From Burkholderia ubonensis (lineage in GTDB: Bacteria > Pseudomonadota > Gammaproteobacteria > Burkholderiales > Burkholderiaceae), in assembly GCF_902833085.1 (NCBI RefSeq), contig NZ_CADFEB010000010.1:310001-374000 (forward strand): a DNA stretch of 64,000 bases, written 5' to 3'. Shown in pieces: positions 42,819 through 51,579 of the stretch. Position 1 is the stretch's first letter, and each line of letters starts with the position of its first letter. The position numbers and the translations under genes were made by a program. The notes below the pieces were generated by a model. The model saw nothing but the letters and a program-made list of their open reading frames with translations. It had not been told where the DNA came from and searched no databases.

Positions 42819-44030
42819 GTGGCAGACGAGAGCGATCTCGACAAAACCGAAGCCGCCACTCCCAGGCGCCGCGAGAAGGCGCGCGAGGAGGGGCAGGTCG
42901 CGCGCTCGCGCGAGCTGGCTTCGTTCGCGCTGCTCGCGTCGGGCTTCTACGGCACGTGGCTGCTCGCGGGACCGATCGGCCAGCACCTGCAGACGATGCT
43001 GCGCGGCGCCTTCACGTTCGACCGCGGGATCGCGTTCGATACGAACCGGATGCTGACTTCTGCGGGCAGCGTGAGCCTCGAAGGGCTCGCCGCGCTCGCG
43101 CCGCTGCTCGCGATGATGGGGGTTGCCGCGCTGCTCGCGCCGATGGCGCTCGGCGGCTGGCTGATCTCGTCGAAGACGTTCGAGCTGAAGCTCGACCGCC
43201 TGAACCCGATCACCGGCCTCGGCCGGATCTTCTCGGTCCAGGGGCCGATCCAGCTCGGCATGTCGCTCGCGAAGACGCTGGTCGTCGGCGGGATCGGCGG
43301 CATCGCGATCTGGCGCAGCAAGGACGAACTGCTCGGCCTCGCGATGCAGCCGCTCCACGCGGCGCTCGCCGACGCGCTGCACCTCGTCGCCGTGTGCTGC
43401 GGCACCACGGTCGCCGGGATGCTGGTCGTCGCCGCGCTCGACGTGCCGTATCAACTCTGGCAGTACAACAAGAAGTTGCGCATGACGAAGGAAGAAGTGA
43501 AGCGCGAGCATCGCGAGAACGAAGGCGATCCGCACGTGAAGGGCCGGATCCGCCAGCAGCAGCGCGCGATCGCGCGGCGCCGGATGATGGCGGCCGTGCC
43601 GAAGGCCGACGTCGTCGTCACGAACCCGACGCACTTCGCCGTCGCGCTGCAATACACGGACGGCGCGATGCGCGCGCCGAAGGTCGTCGCGAAGGGCGTG
43701 AATCTCGTCGCCGCGCGCATCCGCGAGCTCGCGGCCGAGCACAACGTGCCGCTGCTCGAAGCGCCGCCGCTCGCGCGGGCGCTGTATCACAACGTCGAAC
43801 TCGAACGCGAGATCCCCGGCTCGCTGTACTCGGCCGTCGCCGAGGTGCTCGCGTGGGTGTACCAGCTCAAGCGCTTCCGTTCGGAAGGCGGCGCGTTCCC
43901 GGCGGCGCCGGTCGATCTCGACGTGCCGGCCGAACTCGACAAGGGCGCGTCGGTGTCCGCCGACGACGAGCGCGAGGAAGCCGAAGACGTGCTCGGCGCG
44001 CAGGCCCGCACCCAGGGGGGTAACGCATGA
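42819..44030 (+). CDS. flhB: Flagellar type III export protein FlhB
   Basis: 403 residues from GTG 42819 (VADESDLDKTEAATPRRREK), after GGAGG. Four membrane helices in the first 210 residues, then the cytoplasmic switch domain with the self-cleaving VVVTNPTHFAVALQY (Asn-Pro-Thr-His). Controls the change from rod-hook to filament export. The C-terminal 30 residues are acidic. Confidence 0.97.
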   Translation: MADESDLDKTEAATPRRREKAREEGQVARSRELASFALLASGFYGTWLLAGPIGQHLQTMLRGAFTFDRGIAFDTNRMLTSAGSVSLEGLAALAPLLAMMGVAALLAPMALGGWLISSKTFELKLDRLNPITGLGRIFSVQGPIQLGMSLAKTLVVGGIGGIAIWRSKDELLGLAMQPLHAALADALHLVAVCCGTTVAGMLVVAALDVPYQLWQYNKKLRMTKEEVKREHRENEGDPHVKGRIRQQQRAIARRRMMAAVPKADVVVTNPTHFAVALQYTDGAMRAPKVVAKGVNLVAARIRELAAEHNVPLLEAPPLARALYHNVELEREIPGSLYSAVAEVLAWVYQLKRFRSEGGAFPAAPVDLDVPAELDKGASVSADDEREEAEDVLGAQARTQGGNA

Positions 44031-46129
44031 GCACGCCAGCCGGCCTGTTCGCGAAGCGCCCGAACCTGCTCGCGGGCACCAACCTGCGCGCGCTCGCGGG
44101 CCCGGTCCTCATCTGCATGATCCTGGGGATGATGATCCTGCCGCTGCCGCCGCTGCTGCTGGATCTGCTGTTCACGTTCAACATCGCGCTGTCCGTGATG
44201 GTGCTGCTGGTCAGCATGTACACGATGAAGCCGCTCGACTTCGCGGCGTTCCCGAGCGTGCTGCTGTTCTCGACGCTGCTGCGCCTGTCGCTGAACGTCG
44301 CGTCGACCCGCGTCGTGCTGCTCGAGGGCCACACGGGCCCGGACGCGGCCGGCCAGGTGATCGAGGCGTTCGGCCACTTCCTCGTCGGCGGCAACTTCGC
44401 GGTCGGCATCGTCGTGTTCGTGATCCTGATGATCATCAACTTCATGGTGATCACGAAGGGCGCGGGGCGGATCGCCGAAGTGTCCGCGCGCTTCACGCTC
44501 GACGCGATGCCCGGCAAGCAGATGGCGATCGACGCCGACCTGAACGCGGGCCTCATCAACGAGGAGCAGGCGAGAAAGCGCCGCACCGCGGTCGCGCAGG
44601 AAGCCGAATTCTACGGCTCGATGGACGGTGCGTCGAAGTTCGTGCGCGGCGATGCAATCGCGGGCCTGATCATCATGGCGATCAACGTGATCGGCGGGCT
44701 GATCGTCGGGATGATCCAGCACGACATGACGTTCGCGGCGGCCGGCACGAACTACACGCTGCTGACGATCGGCGACGGCCTCGTCGCGCAGATCCCGTCG
44801 CTCGTGATCTCGACCGCGGCCGGCGTGATCGTGTCGCGCGTCGCGACCGACGAGGACATCGGCACGCAGATCACCGGCCAGCTGTTCGCGAACCCGCGCG
44901 TGCTGGCGATCACCGGCACGATCATCCTGATCATGGGGCTGATCCCCGGCATGCCGCACTTCGCGTTCCTGCTGCTCGGCGGCGGCGCGATCTGGTTCGC
45001 CCGCACGCAGACGAAGCGCGCGGCGGCCCGCAAGGCGGCCGGCGACGTCACCGAGATCGCGCCGCCCGCCGCGCTGCCCGCCGACAGCCACGAGGCGACC
45101 TGGGACGACGTGCAGCTGATCGACCCGCTCGGCCTCGAAGTCGGCTACCGGCTGATCCCGCTCGTCGACAAGAACAGCGACGGCGAGCTGCTCAAGCGGA
45201 TCAAGAGCATCCGCAAGAAATTCGCGCAGGAAATCGGCTTCCTGCCGCCCGTGATCCACATCCGCGACAACCTCGAATTGCGGCCGAACGGCTACCGGAT
45301 CGCGCTGAAGGGCGTCGAGATCGGCATCGGCGAAGTGTTTCCGGGCCAGTGGCTCGCGATCAACCCGGGCCAGGTGACGGCCGCGATGCCCGGCGTGCCG
45401 ACCACCGACCCGGCGTTCGGGCTGCCGGCCGTGTGGGTCGACGTCGCGATGCGCGAGCAGGCGCAGGTGTACGGCTACACGGTGGTCGACGCGAGCACGG
45501 TCGTCGCGACCCACCTGAACCATCTGGTCGTCCAGCACGCGGCCGAGCTGCTCGGCCGCCAGGAAGTGCAGGCGCTGATCGAGCGCACCGGCAAGGACGC
45601 GCCGTCGCTCGTCGAGGACCTCGTGCCGAAGACGATCTCGCTGACGACGCTGCAGAAGGTGCTGCAGAACCTGCTCGAGGAAGGCGTGCCGATCCGCGAC
45701 ATGCGCACGATCCTCGAAGCCGTGTCCGAGCACGCGGGCCGCATCACCGACGCATACGACATCACGGCCGCGGTGCGGCTCGCGCTCGGCCGCGCGATCA
45801 CGCAGCAGTGGTATCCGGGCTCGGGCGAGATGCAGGTGATGGGCCTCGACGCGAATCTCGAGCGCGTGCTGTCGCAGGCGCTCGCCACGGGCGCGAACCC
45901 GGGCCTCGAGCCCGGCCTCGCGCACACGCTCCTGACCGGCACGCAGCAAGCGATGCTGCGTCAACAGAATCTCGGGCTGCCGCCCGTGCTGCTCGTGCAG
46001 CACGCGCTGCGGGCGATGCTCGCGCGCTTCCTGCGCCGCAGCCTGCCGCAATTGAAAGTGCTGTCGTATGCCGAAGTGCCGGATACACGCACGATCAAAG
46101 TCGTTAACGTCATCGGGGGTTCCGCTTGA
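44027..46129 (+). CDS. flhA: Flagellar type III export protein FlhA
   Basis: 700 residues; ATG 44027 overlaps the flhB stop (ATGA). Eight membrane segments in the first 330 residues, the FHIPEP signature ARFTLDAMPGKQMAIDADLN, then the cytoplasmic nonameric domain that docks chaperone-substrate complexes such as FliT-FliD. Full family length. Confidence 0.98.
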   Translation: MSTPAGLFAKRPNLLAGTNLRALAGPVLICMILGMMILPLPPLLLDLLFTFNIALSVMVLLVSMYTMKPLDFAAFPSVLLFSTLLRLSLNVASTRVVLLEGHTGPDAAGQVIEAFGHFLVGGNFAVGIVVFVILMIINFMVITKGAGRIAEVSARFTLDAMPGKQMAIDADLNAGLINEEQARKRRTAVAQEAEFYGSMDGASKFVRGDAIAGLIIMAINVIGGLIVGMIQHDMTFAAAGTNYTLLTIGDGLVAQIPSLVISTAAGVIVSRVATDEDIGTQITGQLFANPRVLAITGTIILIMGLIPGMPHFAFLLLGGGAIWFARTQTKRAAARKAAGDVTEIAPPAALPADSHEATWDDVQLIDPLGLEVGYRLIPLVDKNSDGELLKRIKSIRKKFAQEIGFLPPVIHIRDNLELRPNGYRIALKGVEIGIGEVFPGQWLAINPGQVTAAMPGVPTTDPAFGLPAVWVDVAMREQAQVYGYTVVDASTVVATHLNHLVVQHAAELLGRQEVQALIERTGKDAPSLVEDLVPKTISLTTLQKVLQNLLEEGVPIRDMRTILEAVSEHAGRITDAYDITAAVRLALGRAITQQWYPGSGEMQVMGLDANLERVLSQALATGANPGLEPGLAHTLLTGTQQAMLRQQNLGLPPVLLVQHALRAMLARFLRRSLPQLKVLSYAEVPDTRTIKVVNVIGGSA

Positions 46130-47874
46130 ACATTCGCAAATTCACCGGGCCGACGAGCCGCGACGCGCTGCGGCTCGTGCGCGAGGCGCTCGGCGCCGAC
46201 GCCGTCGTGCTGTCGAACCGCACGCTCGATGACGGCAGTGTCGAAATCGTCGCGCTCGCCGACGCCGAGCTGTCGGCGATCACGCCGCCGGACGCGGCCG
46301 GCGCAGCCGCGCTGCCCGGCGCGGCGTTCCGGGCCGGCGCGCCGGCGCCCGCAGGCACGGCGCCGCGTGCGGCCGTCAATCCGTATGCGATGGGCGACGG
46401 CGGCTTGCCGGACGTGTTCTCGTCGGTGTTCGGCGCGAGCGCCGAGACGACCGACGCGCCGGCGGCGCCGGTGGCGGGCTTTGCCGCCGCCGCTGCGCCC
46501 GCTCGGGGAGTGCCTGCCGCGGGTTCGCCCGCCGCAGGATCGCCTGCCGCGGGATCGCCCGCCGCCTCTTCCGAACCCGCGCCGTGGCTGGTCGAGCACG
46601 CGAAGCGCCTGACGCAGCAGCGCGAAGCGCTGATCGCGCGCGCGCAGGCCACGCCGGCGCCGGAAGTCGCGCCGCGCGCCGCGCACGAAGCGACGCCGCC
46701 CGAGTGGGCGCGCGACATCGTGCGCAACGTCGCGCGCCGCGTGCCGGCGGACGACGCCGCGCCGCGCCGCGGCGCTGAAGCGCCCGCCCCGAAGGCGGCG
46801 GACCGCGCGCGCATGCCCGAAGACACGGCCGCCGCGGTGGCCGACGCGGTGAAGGCGCGCATCGAGCGGATCGTCAACGACACGGTGATGAACGAGCTCG
46901 GCTCGCTGCGCGGGATGATGGAGGAGCAGTTCGACAGCCTGATGTGGCATGAGCGCCAGCGCCGCAGCCCGGTGCACGGCGCGCTGACGAAGCACCTGTT
47001 CGCGGCCGGCTTCTCCGCGCAGCTCGTGCGGATGATGGTCGACAACCTGCCGCAGGGCGAAGGCGAGCAGACGTTCGAGCAGGCGGCCGAATGGGCGCAG
47101 TCGGTGCTCGAGTCGAACCTGCCGGTGCTCGACAGCGAGGAAGCGCTGATGGAGCGCGGCGGCGTGTTCGCGCTGATGGGGCCGACGGGCGTCGGCAAGA
47201 CGACGACCACCGCGAAGCTCGCCGCGCGCTGCGTGATGCGCTTCGGCGCGAGCAAGGTCGCGCTGCTCACGACCGACAGCTACCGGATCGGCGGCCACGA
47301 GCAGCTGCGGATCTTCGGCAAGATCCTCGGCGTGCCCGTGCACGCGGTGAAGGACGCCGGCGACCTGCAGCTCGCGCTGTCCGAGCTGCGCAACAAGCAC
47401 ATCGTGCTGATCGACACGATCGGCATGAGCCAGCGCGACCGCGCGGTGTCCGACCAGATCGCGATGCTGCACGGCGCGAACACGCCGGTGCAGCGCCTCC
47501 TGCTGCTCAACGCGACGAGCCACGGCGACACGCTCAACGAGGTCGTGCAGGCGTACCGCAGCGCGGCCGGCCATCCGGACGCGGCGTCCGCGGAGCTCGC
47601 CGGCTGCATCCTCACGAAGCTCGACGAGGCGACCCACCTCGGCGGCGTGCTCGACACGGTGATCCGCTACAAGCTGCCGGTCCACTACGTGTCGACCGGC
47701 CAGAAGGTGCCGGAGAACCTGTACGTCGCGACGAAGAAATTCCTGATGAAGAGTGCTTTCTGTGTGCCGCGCGACGGCTCGCCCTTCGTGCCGCAGGACG
47801 AGGACATGCCGACGCTGCTTTCCGCGTTGACCGCACGTTCGACCGCCGAGCTGCACGAGGTGCGTTTTGGATAA
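46126..47874 (+). CDS. flhF: SRP-type GTPase FlhF
   Basis: 582 residues. Start is TTG 46126, overlapping the flhA stop (TTGA), with GGGGG eight bases upstream. N-terminal B domain NIRKFTGPTSRDALRLVREA, a long low-complexity linker (about 50-200), then the NG domain: GPTGVGKTTTTAKLAAR (G1), LLTTDSYRIGGHEQL, LIDTIGMSQRDRAVSDQ (G3), TKLDEATHLGGVLD (G4/G5). Sets the position of the polar flagellum with FlhG. Confidence 0.97.
   Translation: MNIRKFTGPTSRDALRLVREALGADAVVLSNRTLDDGSVEIVALADAELSAITPPDAAGAAALPGAAFRAGAPAPAGTAPRAAVNPYAMGDGGLPDVFSSVFGASAETTDAPAAPVAGFAAAAAPARGVPAAGSPAAGSPAAGSPAASSEPAPWLVEHAKRLTQQREALIARAQATPAPEVAPRAAHEATPPEWARDIVRNVARRVPADDAAPRRGAEAPAPKAADRARMPEDTAAAVADAVKARIERIVNDTVMNELGSLRGMMEEQFDSLMWHERQRRSPVHGALTKHLFAAGFSAQLVRMMVDNLPQGEGEQTFEQAAEWAQSVLESNLPVLDSEEALMERGGVFALMGPTGVGKTTTTAKLAARCVMRFGASKVALLTTDSYRIGGHEQLRIFGKILGVPVHAVKDAGDLQLALSELRNKHIVLIDTIGMSQRDRAVSDQIAMLHGANTPVQRLLLLNATSHGDTLNEVVQAYRSAAGHPDAASAELAGCILTKLDEATHLGGVLDTVIRYKLPVHYVSTGQKVPENLYVATKKFLMKSAFCVPRDGSPFVPQDEDMPTLLSALTARSTAELHEVRFG
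46516..46560 (+). repeat. Three tandem 15-bp repeats in flhF
   Basis: Units GCCGCGGGTTCGCCC, GCCGCAGGATCGCCT and GCCGCGGGATCGCCC encode AAGSP three times inside the FlhF linker. In-frame, so copy number could change without breaking the protein. Confidence 0.85.
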
Positions 47875-48682
47875 AAGGATGATCGACCAGGCCGAAGGAT
47901 TGCGGCGCCTGCTGGCCGGGCGCGCTTCGAGGATCGTCGCGGTGGCGGGCGGGCCGGCGGGCGTCGGCTGCACGTCGACCGTCGTGAACCTGGCCGCGGC
48001 GCTGGCCGCGCTGGGCAAGGACGTGCTCGTCGTCGACGAGCGCGCGGACGTGCATTCGGCCGCCGCGACGCTCGCCGGGTCCTGGCTGCGGGACGGCGCA
48101 CGCACGCGCGTGGCCGCCGGGTTCGGCGTGTGCGCCGCGTCGCGGCTCGCGCGCGCCGGCTACAGCGACGCGCAGCTCAGCGATTTCGTCGACGGCCCGG
48201 CCGACATCGTGCTCGTCGATGCGCAGCTCGACGCCGACGGCGGGTTCTCGGCGCTCGCGCGCGAAGCGCACGACGTGCTGATCGTCACGCGCGTCGCCGC
48301 GCAGGCGATCACCGAGGCGTACGCGTGCATGAAGCGGCTGCATTTCGCGCACGCGATCGCGCAGTTCCGCGTGCTGACCAACCACGTCGGCAGCCACGCC
48401 GACGCGAAGACCGCGTTCGACAACCTCGCGGGCGTCGCGAGCCGCTACCTGACCGTGTCGATCGCCGACGCGGGCTGCGTGAGCGCCGATCCGCTCGTCG
48501 AGCATGCGCGCGAGCTCGTGCGCACGGCGGTCGACGCGTTTCCGTCGTCGCCGGCCGCGCGCGATTACCGGCAGATTGCCGCCGACCTGCTGTACTGGCC
48601 GCTGCGTCCGCGGCCGGGCGCCGGCGCGGCGCGGGCGGGCGGCAGCCCGTCGTTCGAGGCGGGCGCGGCGCACGCCGCGTGA
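47867..48682 (+). CDS. flhG: MinD/ParA-like flagellar number regulator FlhG with degenerate P-loop
   Basis: 271 residues if it starts at TTG 47867 (GAGG six bases upstream, 8-base overlap with flhF); ATG 47879 is the alternative. The fold is clear: VAVAGGPAGVGCTSTVVNLA, LAALGKDVLVVDERADVHSA, DIVLVDAQLD, VTRVAAQAITEAYACMKRLH. The P-loop reads GGPAGVGCT where FlhG/FleN has GGKGGVGKT, so both the signature lysine and the Walker lysine are missing. ATP binding or hydrolysis is probably altered. Position between flhF and fliA supports the name. Confidence 0.9.
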   Translation: MDKRMIDQAEGLRRLLAGRASRIVAVAGGPAGVGCTSTVVNLAAALAALGKDVLVVDERADVHSAAATLAGSWLRDGARTRVAAGFGVCAASRLARAGYSDAQLSDFVDGPADIVLVDAQLDADGGFSALAREAHDVLIVTRVAAQAITEAYACMKRLHFAHAIAQFRVLTNHVGSHADAKTAFDNLAGVASRYLTVSIADAGCVSADPLVEHARELVRTAVDAFPSSPAARDYRQIAADLLYWPLRPRPGAGAARAGGSPSFEAGAAHAA

Positions 48683-48704
48683 GGGCCACCGGAAGGAGAG
48701 AGCC

Positions 48705-49439
48705 ATGATGTACAACGCTCAAGGAAAGATTTCGCAGGCCGACGTGCTCGCGCAATACGCGCCGCTCGTGCGCCGCCTGGGCCTGCAGCTCGTCGCGAAG
48801 ATGCCGGCGAGCGTCGATCTCGACGACCTGATCCAGGCCGGGATGATCGGCCTGATGGACGCGGCCGGGCGCTACAAGGAAGACCAGGGCGCGCAGTTCG
48901 AGACCTACGCGACGCAGCGGATTCGCGGCGCGATGCTCGACGAGCTGCGCAGCAACGACTGGCTGCCGCGCAGCCTGCGCAAGACGTCGCGCGAGGTCGA
49001 GCATGCGGTGCACCAGGTCGAGCAGCATCTCGGCCGCGCGGCGAGCGAGGCCGAGATCGCGCAGCACCTGAACATGCCGCTCGACGAATACCAGGGGATG
49101 CTGCAGGACCTGCACGGCAGCCAGCTCATCTACTACGAGGATTTCGACCGCGCGGCCGACGACGAGCCGTTCCTCGACCGCTATCGCGTCGATCACGCCG
49201 ATCCGCTGTCGTCGCTGCTCGACGAGCACCTGCGCGAGGCGCTGGTCGAGGCGATCGAGCGGCTGCCGGAGCGCGAGAAGCTGCTGATGTCGCTGTACTA
49301 CGAACGCGGGCTGAACCTGCGCGAGATCGGCGCGGTGCTCGAAGTGAGCGAATCGCGCGTGTGCCAGCTGCACAGCCAGGCGGTCGCGCGGCTGCGCGCC
49401 CGGCTGCGCGAGCAGGCGTGGGTCGGCGCGGAGAACTGA
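48705..49439 (+). CDS. fliA: Flagellar sigma factor 28 (FliA)
   Basis: 244 residues from ATG 48705, AGGAG six bases upstream. Region 2 reads DLIQAGMIGLMDAAGRYKED and FETYATQRIRGAMLDELRSN; region 3 SREVEHAVHQVEQHLGRAAS; region 4 LPEREKLLMSLYYERGLNLR with the helix-turn-helix EIGAVLEVSESRVCQLHSQA. It reads the sigma-28 boxes before motA and fliC in this window. Confidence 0.98.
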   Translation: MMYNAQGKISQADVLAQYAPLVRRLGLQLVAKMPASVDLDDLIQAGMIGLMDAAGRYKEDQGAQFETYATQRIRGAMLDELRSNDWLPRSLRKTSREVEHAVHQVEQHLGRAASEAEIAQHLNMPLDEYQGMLQDLHGSQLIYYEDFDRAADDEPFLDRYRVDHADPLSSLLDEHLREALVEAIERLPEREKLLMSLYYERGLNLREIGAVLEVSESRVCQLHSQAVARLRARLREQAWVGAEN

Positions 49440-49488
49440 CCCTTTCAGGCGCACGCAAGGCGGGTACGCAATATTCCCGCCGATTTGC

Positions 49489-49494
49489 TACAAT
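49489..49494 (+). promoter_or_regulatory. -10 element of the ahcY transcript
   Basis: TACAAT at 49489-49494 lies 12 bases before the riboswitch aptamer; the start site would be near 49501. The -35 region is weak (TACGCA at 49465-49470). Confidence 0.55.
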
Positions 49495-49505
49495 CCCACC
49501 CGTTT

Positions 49506-49616
49506 TCCGAGGAGCGTTGCGACGGACCATCCAGCGTCCGCCAGGCTCGGAAAGCTTCACCAAGCGGCCGGGCCGCGGCGCAATGCGCCGGCTCCCGCTT
49601 CCTGAACGGCGCTCAC
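49506..49616 (+). ncRNA. S-adenosylhomocysteine (SAH) riboswitch
   Basis: Aptamer upstream of ahcY. P1 is TCCGAG (49506-49511) with CTCGGA (49546-49551); P2 is CGGAC (49523-49527) with GTCCG (49536-49540); the core GAGGAGCGTTGC and CCAGGCTCGG match the SAH family consensus. The pseudoknot pairs GAGCG (49512-49516) with CGCTC (49610-49614) in AACGGCGCTCA. The insertion between P1 and the pseudoknot strand (49552-49604) is longer than in minimal members and can form its own GC hairpin. SAH binding is expected to raise expression of ahcY. Confidence 0.93.
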
Positions 49617-49655
49617 GTCACCATTTTCTAGAACTTTTTTAGAAAGGAGGGCGTG

Positions 49656-51074
49656 ATGAACGCCATCATCGATTTCAAAGCTTCCAACGATTACGTCGTC
49701 GCCGACATGGCGCTTGCCGGCTGGGGCCGCAAGGAACTGAACATCGCCGAGACCGAAATGCCGGGCCTCGTGCAGATCCGCGACGAATACAAGGCGCAGC
49801 AGCCGCTGAAGGGCGCGCGCATCGCGGGCTCGCTGCACATGACGATCCAGACCGGCGTGCTGATCGAGACGCTGAAGGCGCTCGGCGCCGAAGTCCGCTG
49901 GGCATCGTGCAACATCTTCTCGACGCAGGACCACGCCGCCGCCGCGATCGTCGAGTCCGGCACGCCGGTGTTCGCGTTCAAGGGCGAATCGCTCGACGAA
50001 TACTGGGAGTTCTCGCACCGCATCTTCGAATGGCCGAACGGCGAGTTCGCGAACATGATCCTCGACGACGGCGGCGACGCGACGCTGCTGCTGATCCTCG
50101 GCTCGAAGGCCGAGAAGGACCGTTCGGTGATCGCCAAGCCGACCAACGAGGAAGAAGTCGCGCTGTACAAGTCGATCGCGAAGCACCTCGACCTCGACGC
50201 GAACTGGTACTCGAAGCGCCTCGCGCACATCAAGGGCGTCACCGAAGAAACGACGACCGGCGTGCACCGCCTGTACCAGATGGAAAAGGACGGCCGCCTG
50301 CCGTTCCCGGCGTTCAACGTGAACGATTCGGTCACGAAGTCGAAGTTCGACAACCTGTACGGCTGCCGCGAGTCGCTCGTCGACGGCATCAAGCGTGCGA
50401 CCGACGTGATGATCGCGGGCAAGGTCGCGGTCGTCGCGGGCTACGGCGACGTGGGCAAGGGCTGCGCGCAGTCGCTGCGCGGCCTGGGCGCGACCGTGTG
50501 GGTCACCGAAATCGATCCGATCTGCGCACTGCAGGCGGCGATGGAAGGCTACCGCGTCGTGACGATGGAATACGCGGCCGACAAGGCCGACATCTTCGTG
50601 ACGGCGACCGGCAACTACCACGTGATCAACCACGATCACATGAAGGCGATGCGCCACAACGCGATCGTCTGCAACATCGGCCACTTCGACTCGGAAATCG
50701 ACGTCGCGTCGACCCGCCAGTACACGTGGGAAAACATCAAGCCGCAGGTCGACCACATCATCTTCCCGGACGGCAAGCGCGTGATCCTGCTGGCCGAAGG
50801 CCGCCTCGTGAACCTCGGCTGCGCGACCGGCCACCCGTCGTTCGTGATGTCGAACTCGTTCGCGAACCAGACCCTCGCGCAGATCGAGCTGTTCACGCGC
50901 GGCGGCGAGTACGGGAACAAGGTGTACGTGCTGCCGAAGCACCTCGACGAGAAGGTCGCGCGCCTGCACCTCGCGCGCATCGGCGCGAACCTGTCGGTGC
51001 TGTCGGACGAGCAGGCGTCGTACATCGGCGTGGCGAAGGAAGGCCCGTTCAAGCCGAACCACTACCGCTACTGA
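49656..51074 (+). CDS. ahcY: S-adenosylhomocysteine hydrolase
   Basis: 472 residues, the longer bacterial form with the extra insert near residues 150-190. Splits SAH to adenosine and homocysteine. NAD site VAGYGDVGKGCAQSLRG, substrate-closing residues in TGNYHVINHDHMKAMRHNAI, and C-terminal KEGPFKPNHYRY with the Lys-Tyr that reach the NAD of the next subunit. ATG 49656 follows AGGAGG; a short hairpin TTTCTA/TAGAAA (49625-49645) abuts that site. Confidence 0.98.
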   Translation: MNAIIDFKASNDYVVADMALAGWGRKELNIAETEMPGLVQIRDEYKAQQPLKGARIAGSLHMTIQTGVLIETLKALGAEVRWASCNIFSTQDHAAAAIVESGTPVFAFKGESLDEYWEFSHRIFEWPNGEFANMILDDGGDATLLLILGSKAEKDRSVIAKPTNEEEVALYKSIAKHLDLDANWYSKRLAHIKGVTEETTTGVHRLYQMEKDGRLPFPAFNVNDSVTKSKFDNLYGCRESLVDGIKRATDVMIAGKVAVVAGYGDVGKGCAQSLRGLGATVWVTEIDPICALQAAMEGYRVVTMEYAADKADIFVTATGNYHVINHDHMKAMRHNAIVCNIGHFDSEIDVASTRQYTWENIKPQVDHIIFPDGKRVILLAEGRLVNLGCATGHPSFVMSNSFANQTLAQIELFTRGGEYGNKVYVLPKHLDEKVARLHLARIGANLSVLSDEQASYIGVAKEGPFKPNHYRY

Positions 51075-51198
51075 TGCGGCAAGCCGCCGCCCGCCGGCGG
51101 CGGGGCGCGCCGCGAAGCGTTTTCGCTTTCGCGCGCGCGTCCCGCCACCGGCGCGGCGGCGCCGTTCCGTCCGAGCGTCCACCGAACCGGAGCATTAC

Positions 51199-51552
51199 AT
51201 GAGCGTCATCCTGTCCTGGATCATCAATGCCCTCGCGCTGCTGATCATCACCTACCTGGTGCCGTCGATCCACATCAAGAGCTTCGGCACCGCGCTGATC
51301 GTCGCGGTCGTGCTGGGGCTGATCAACACGGTGATCCGGCCGGTGCTGATCCTGCTGACGCTGCCCGTCACGGTCGTCACGCTCGGGCTGTTCATCCTCG
51401 TCGTCAACGCGCTGTGCTTCTGGTTCGCGTCGTCGCTGCTCAAGGGCTTCGAGGTATCCGGGTTCTGGTCCGCATTCTTCGGTTCGATCCTGTACAGCAT
51501 CGTGTCCTGGCTGCTGTCCGCCCTGATCTTCGGCCAGCGCAACATCGGCTGA
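51199..51552 (+). CDS. YvlD-like membrane protein (phage holin 4-2 family by name only)
   Basis: 117 residues, nearly all hydrophobic, with four predicted membrane helices (LSWIINALALLIITYLVPSI, ALIVAVVLGLINTVIRPVLI, VTVVTLGLFILVVNALCFWF, FWSAFFGSILYSIVSWLLSA). Member of the YvlD/DUF360 family, which databases label holin although it is a chromosomal housekeeping protein. Sits between ahcY and metF, within the same transcript by spacing. Role unknown. Confidence 0.85.
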   Translation: MSVILSWIINALALLIITYLVPSIHIKSFGTALIVAVVLGLINTVIRPVLILLTLPVTVVTLGLFILVVNALCFWFASSLLKGFEVSGFWSAFFGSILYSIVSWLLSALIFGQRNIG

Positions 51553-51579
51553 GCAGGCCCGTCCAGCGCCTTCTGAATC

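Noticed and set aside
51199..51552. Possible prophage because of a holin-named family
   Set aside because: The YvlD/DUF360 family is chromosomal; no integrase, tail or lysin gene is nearby and the flanks are core metabolism.
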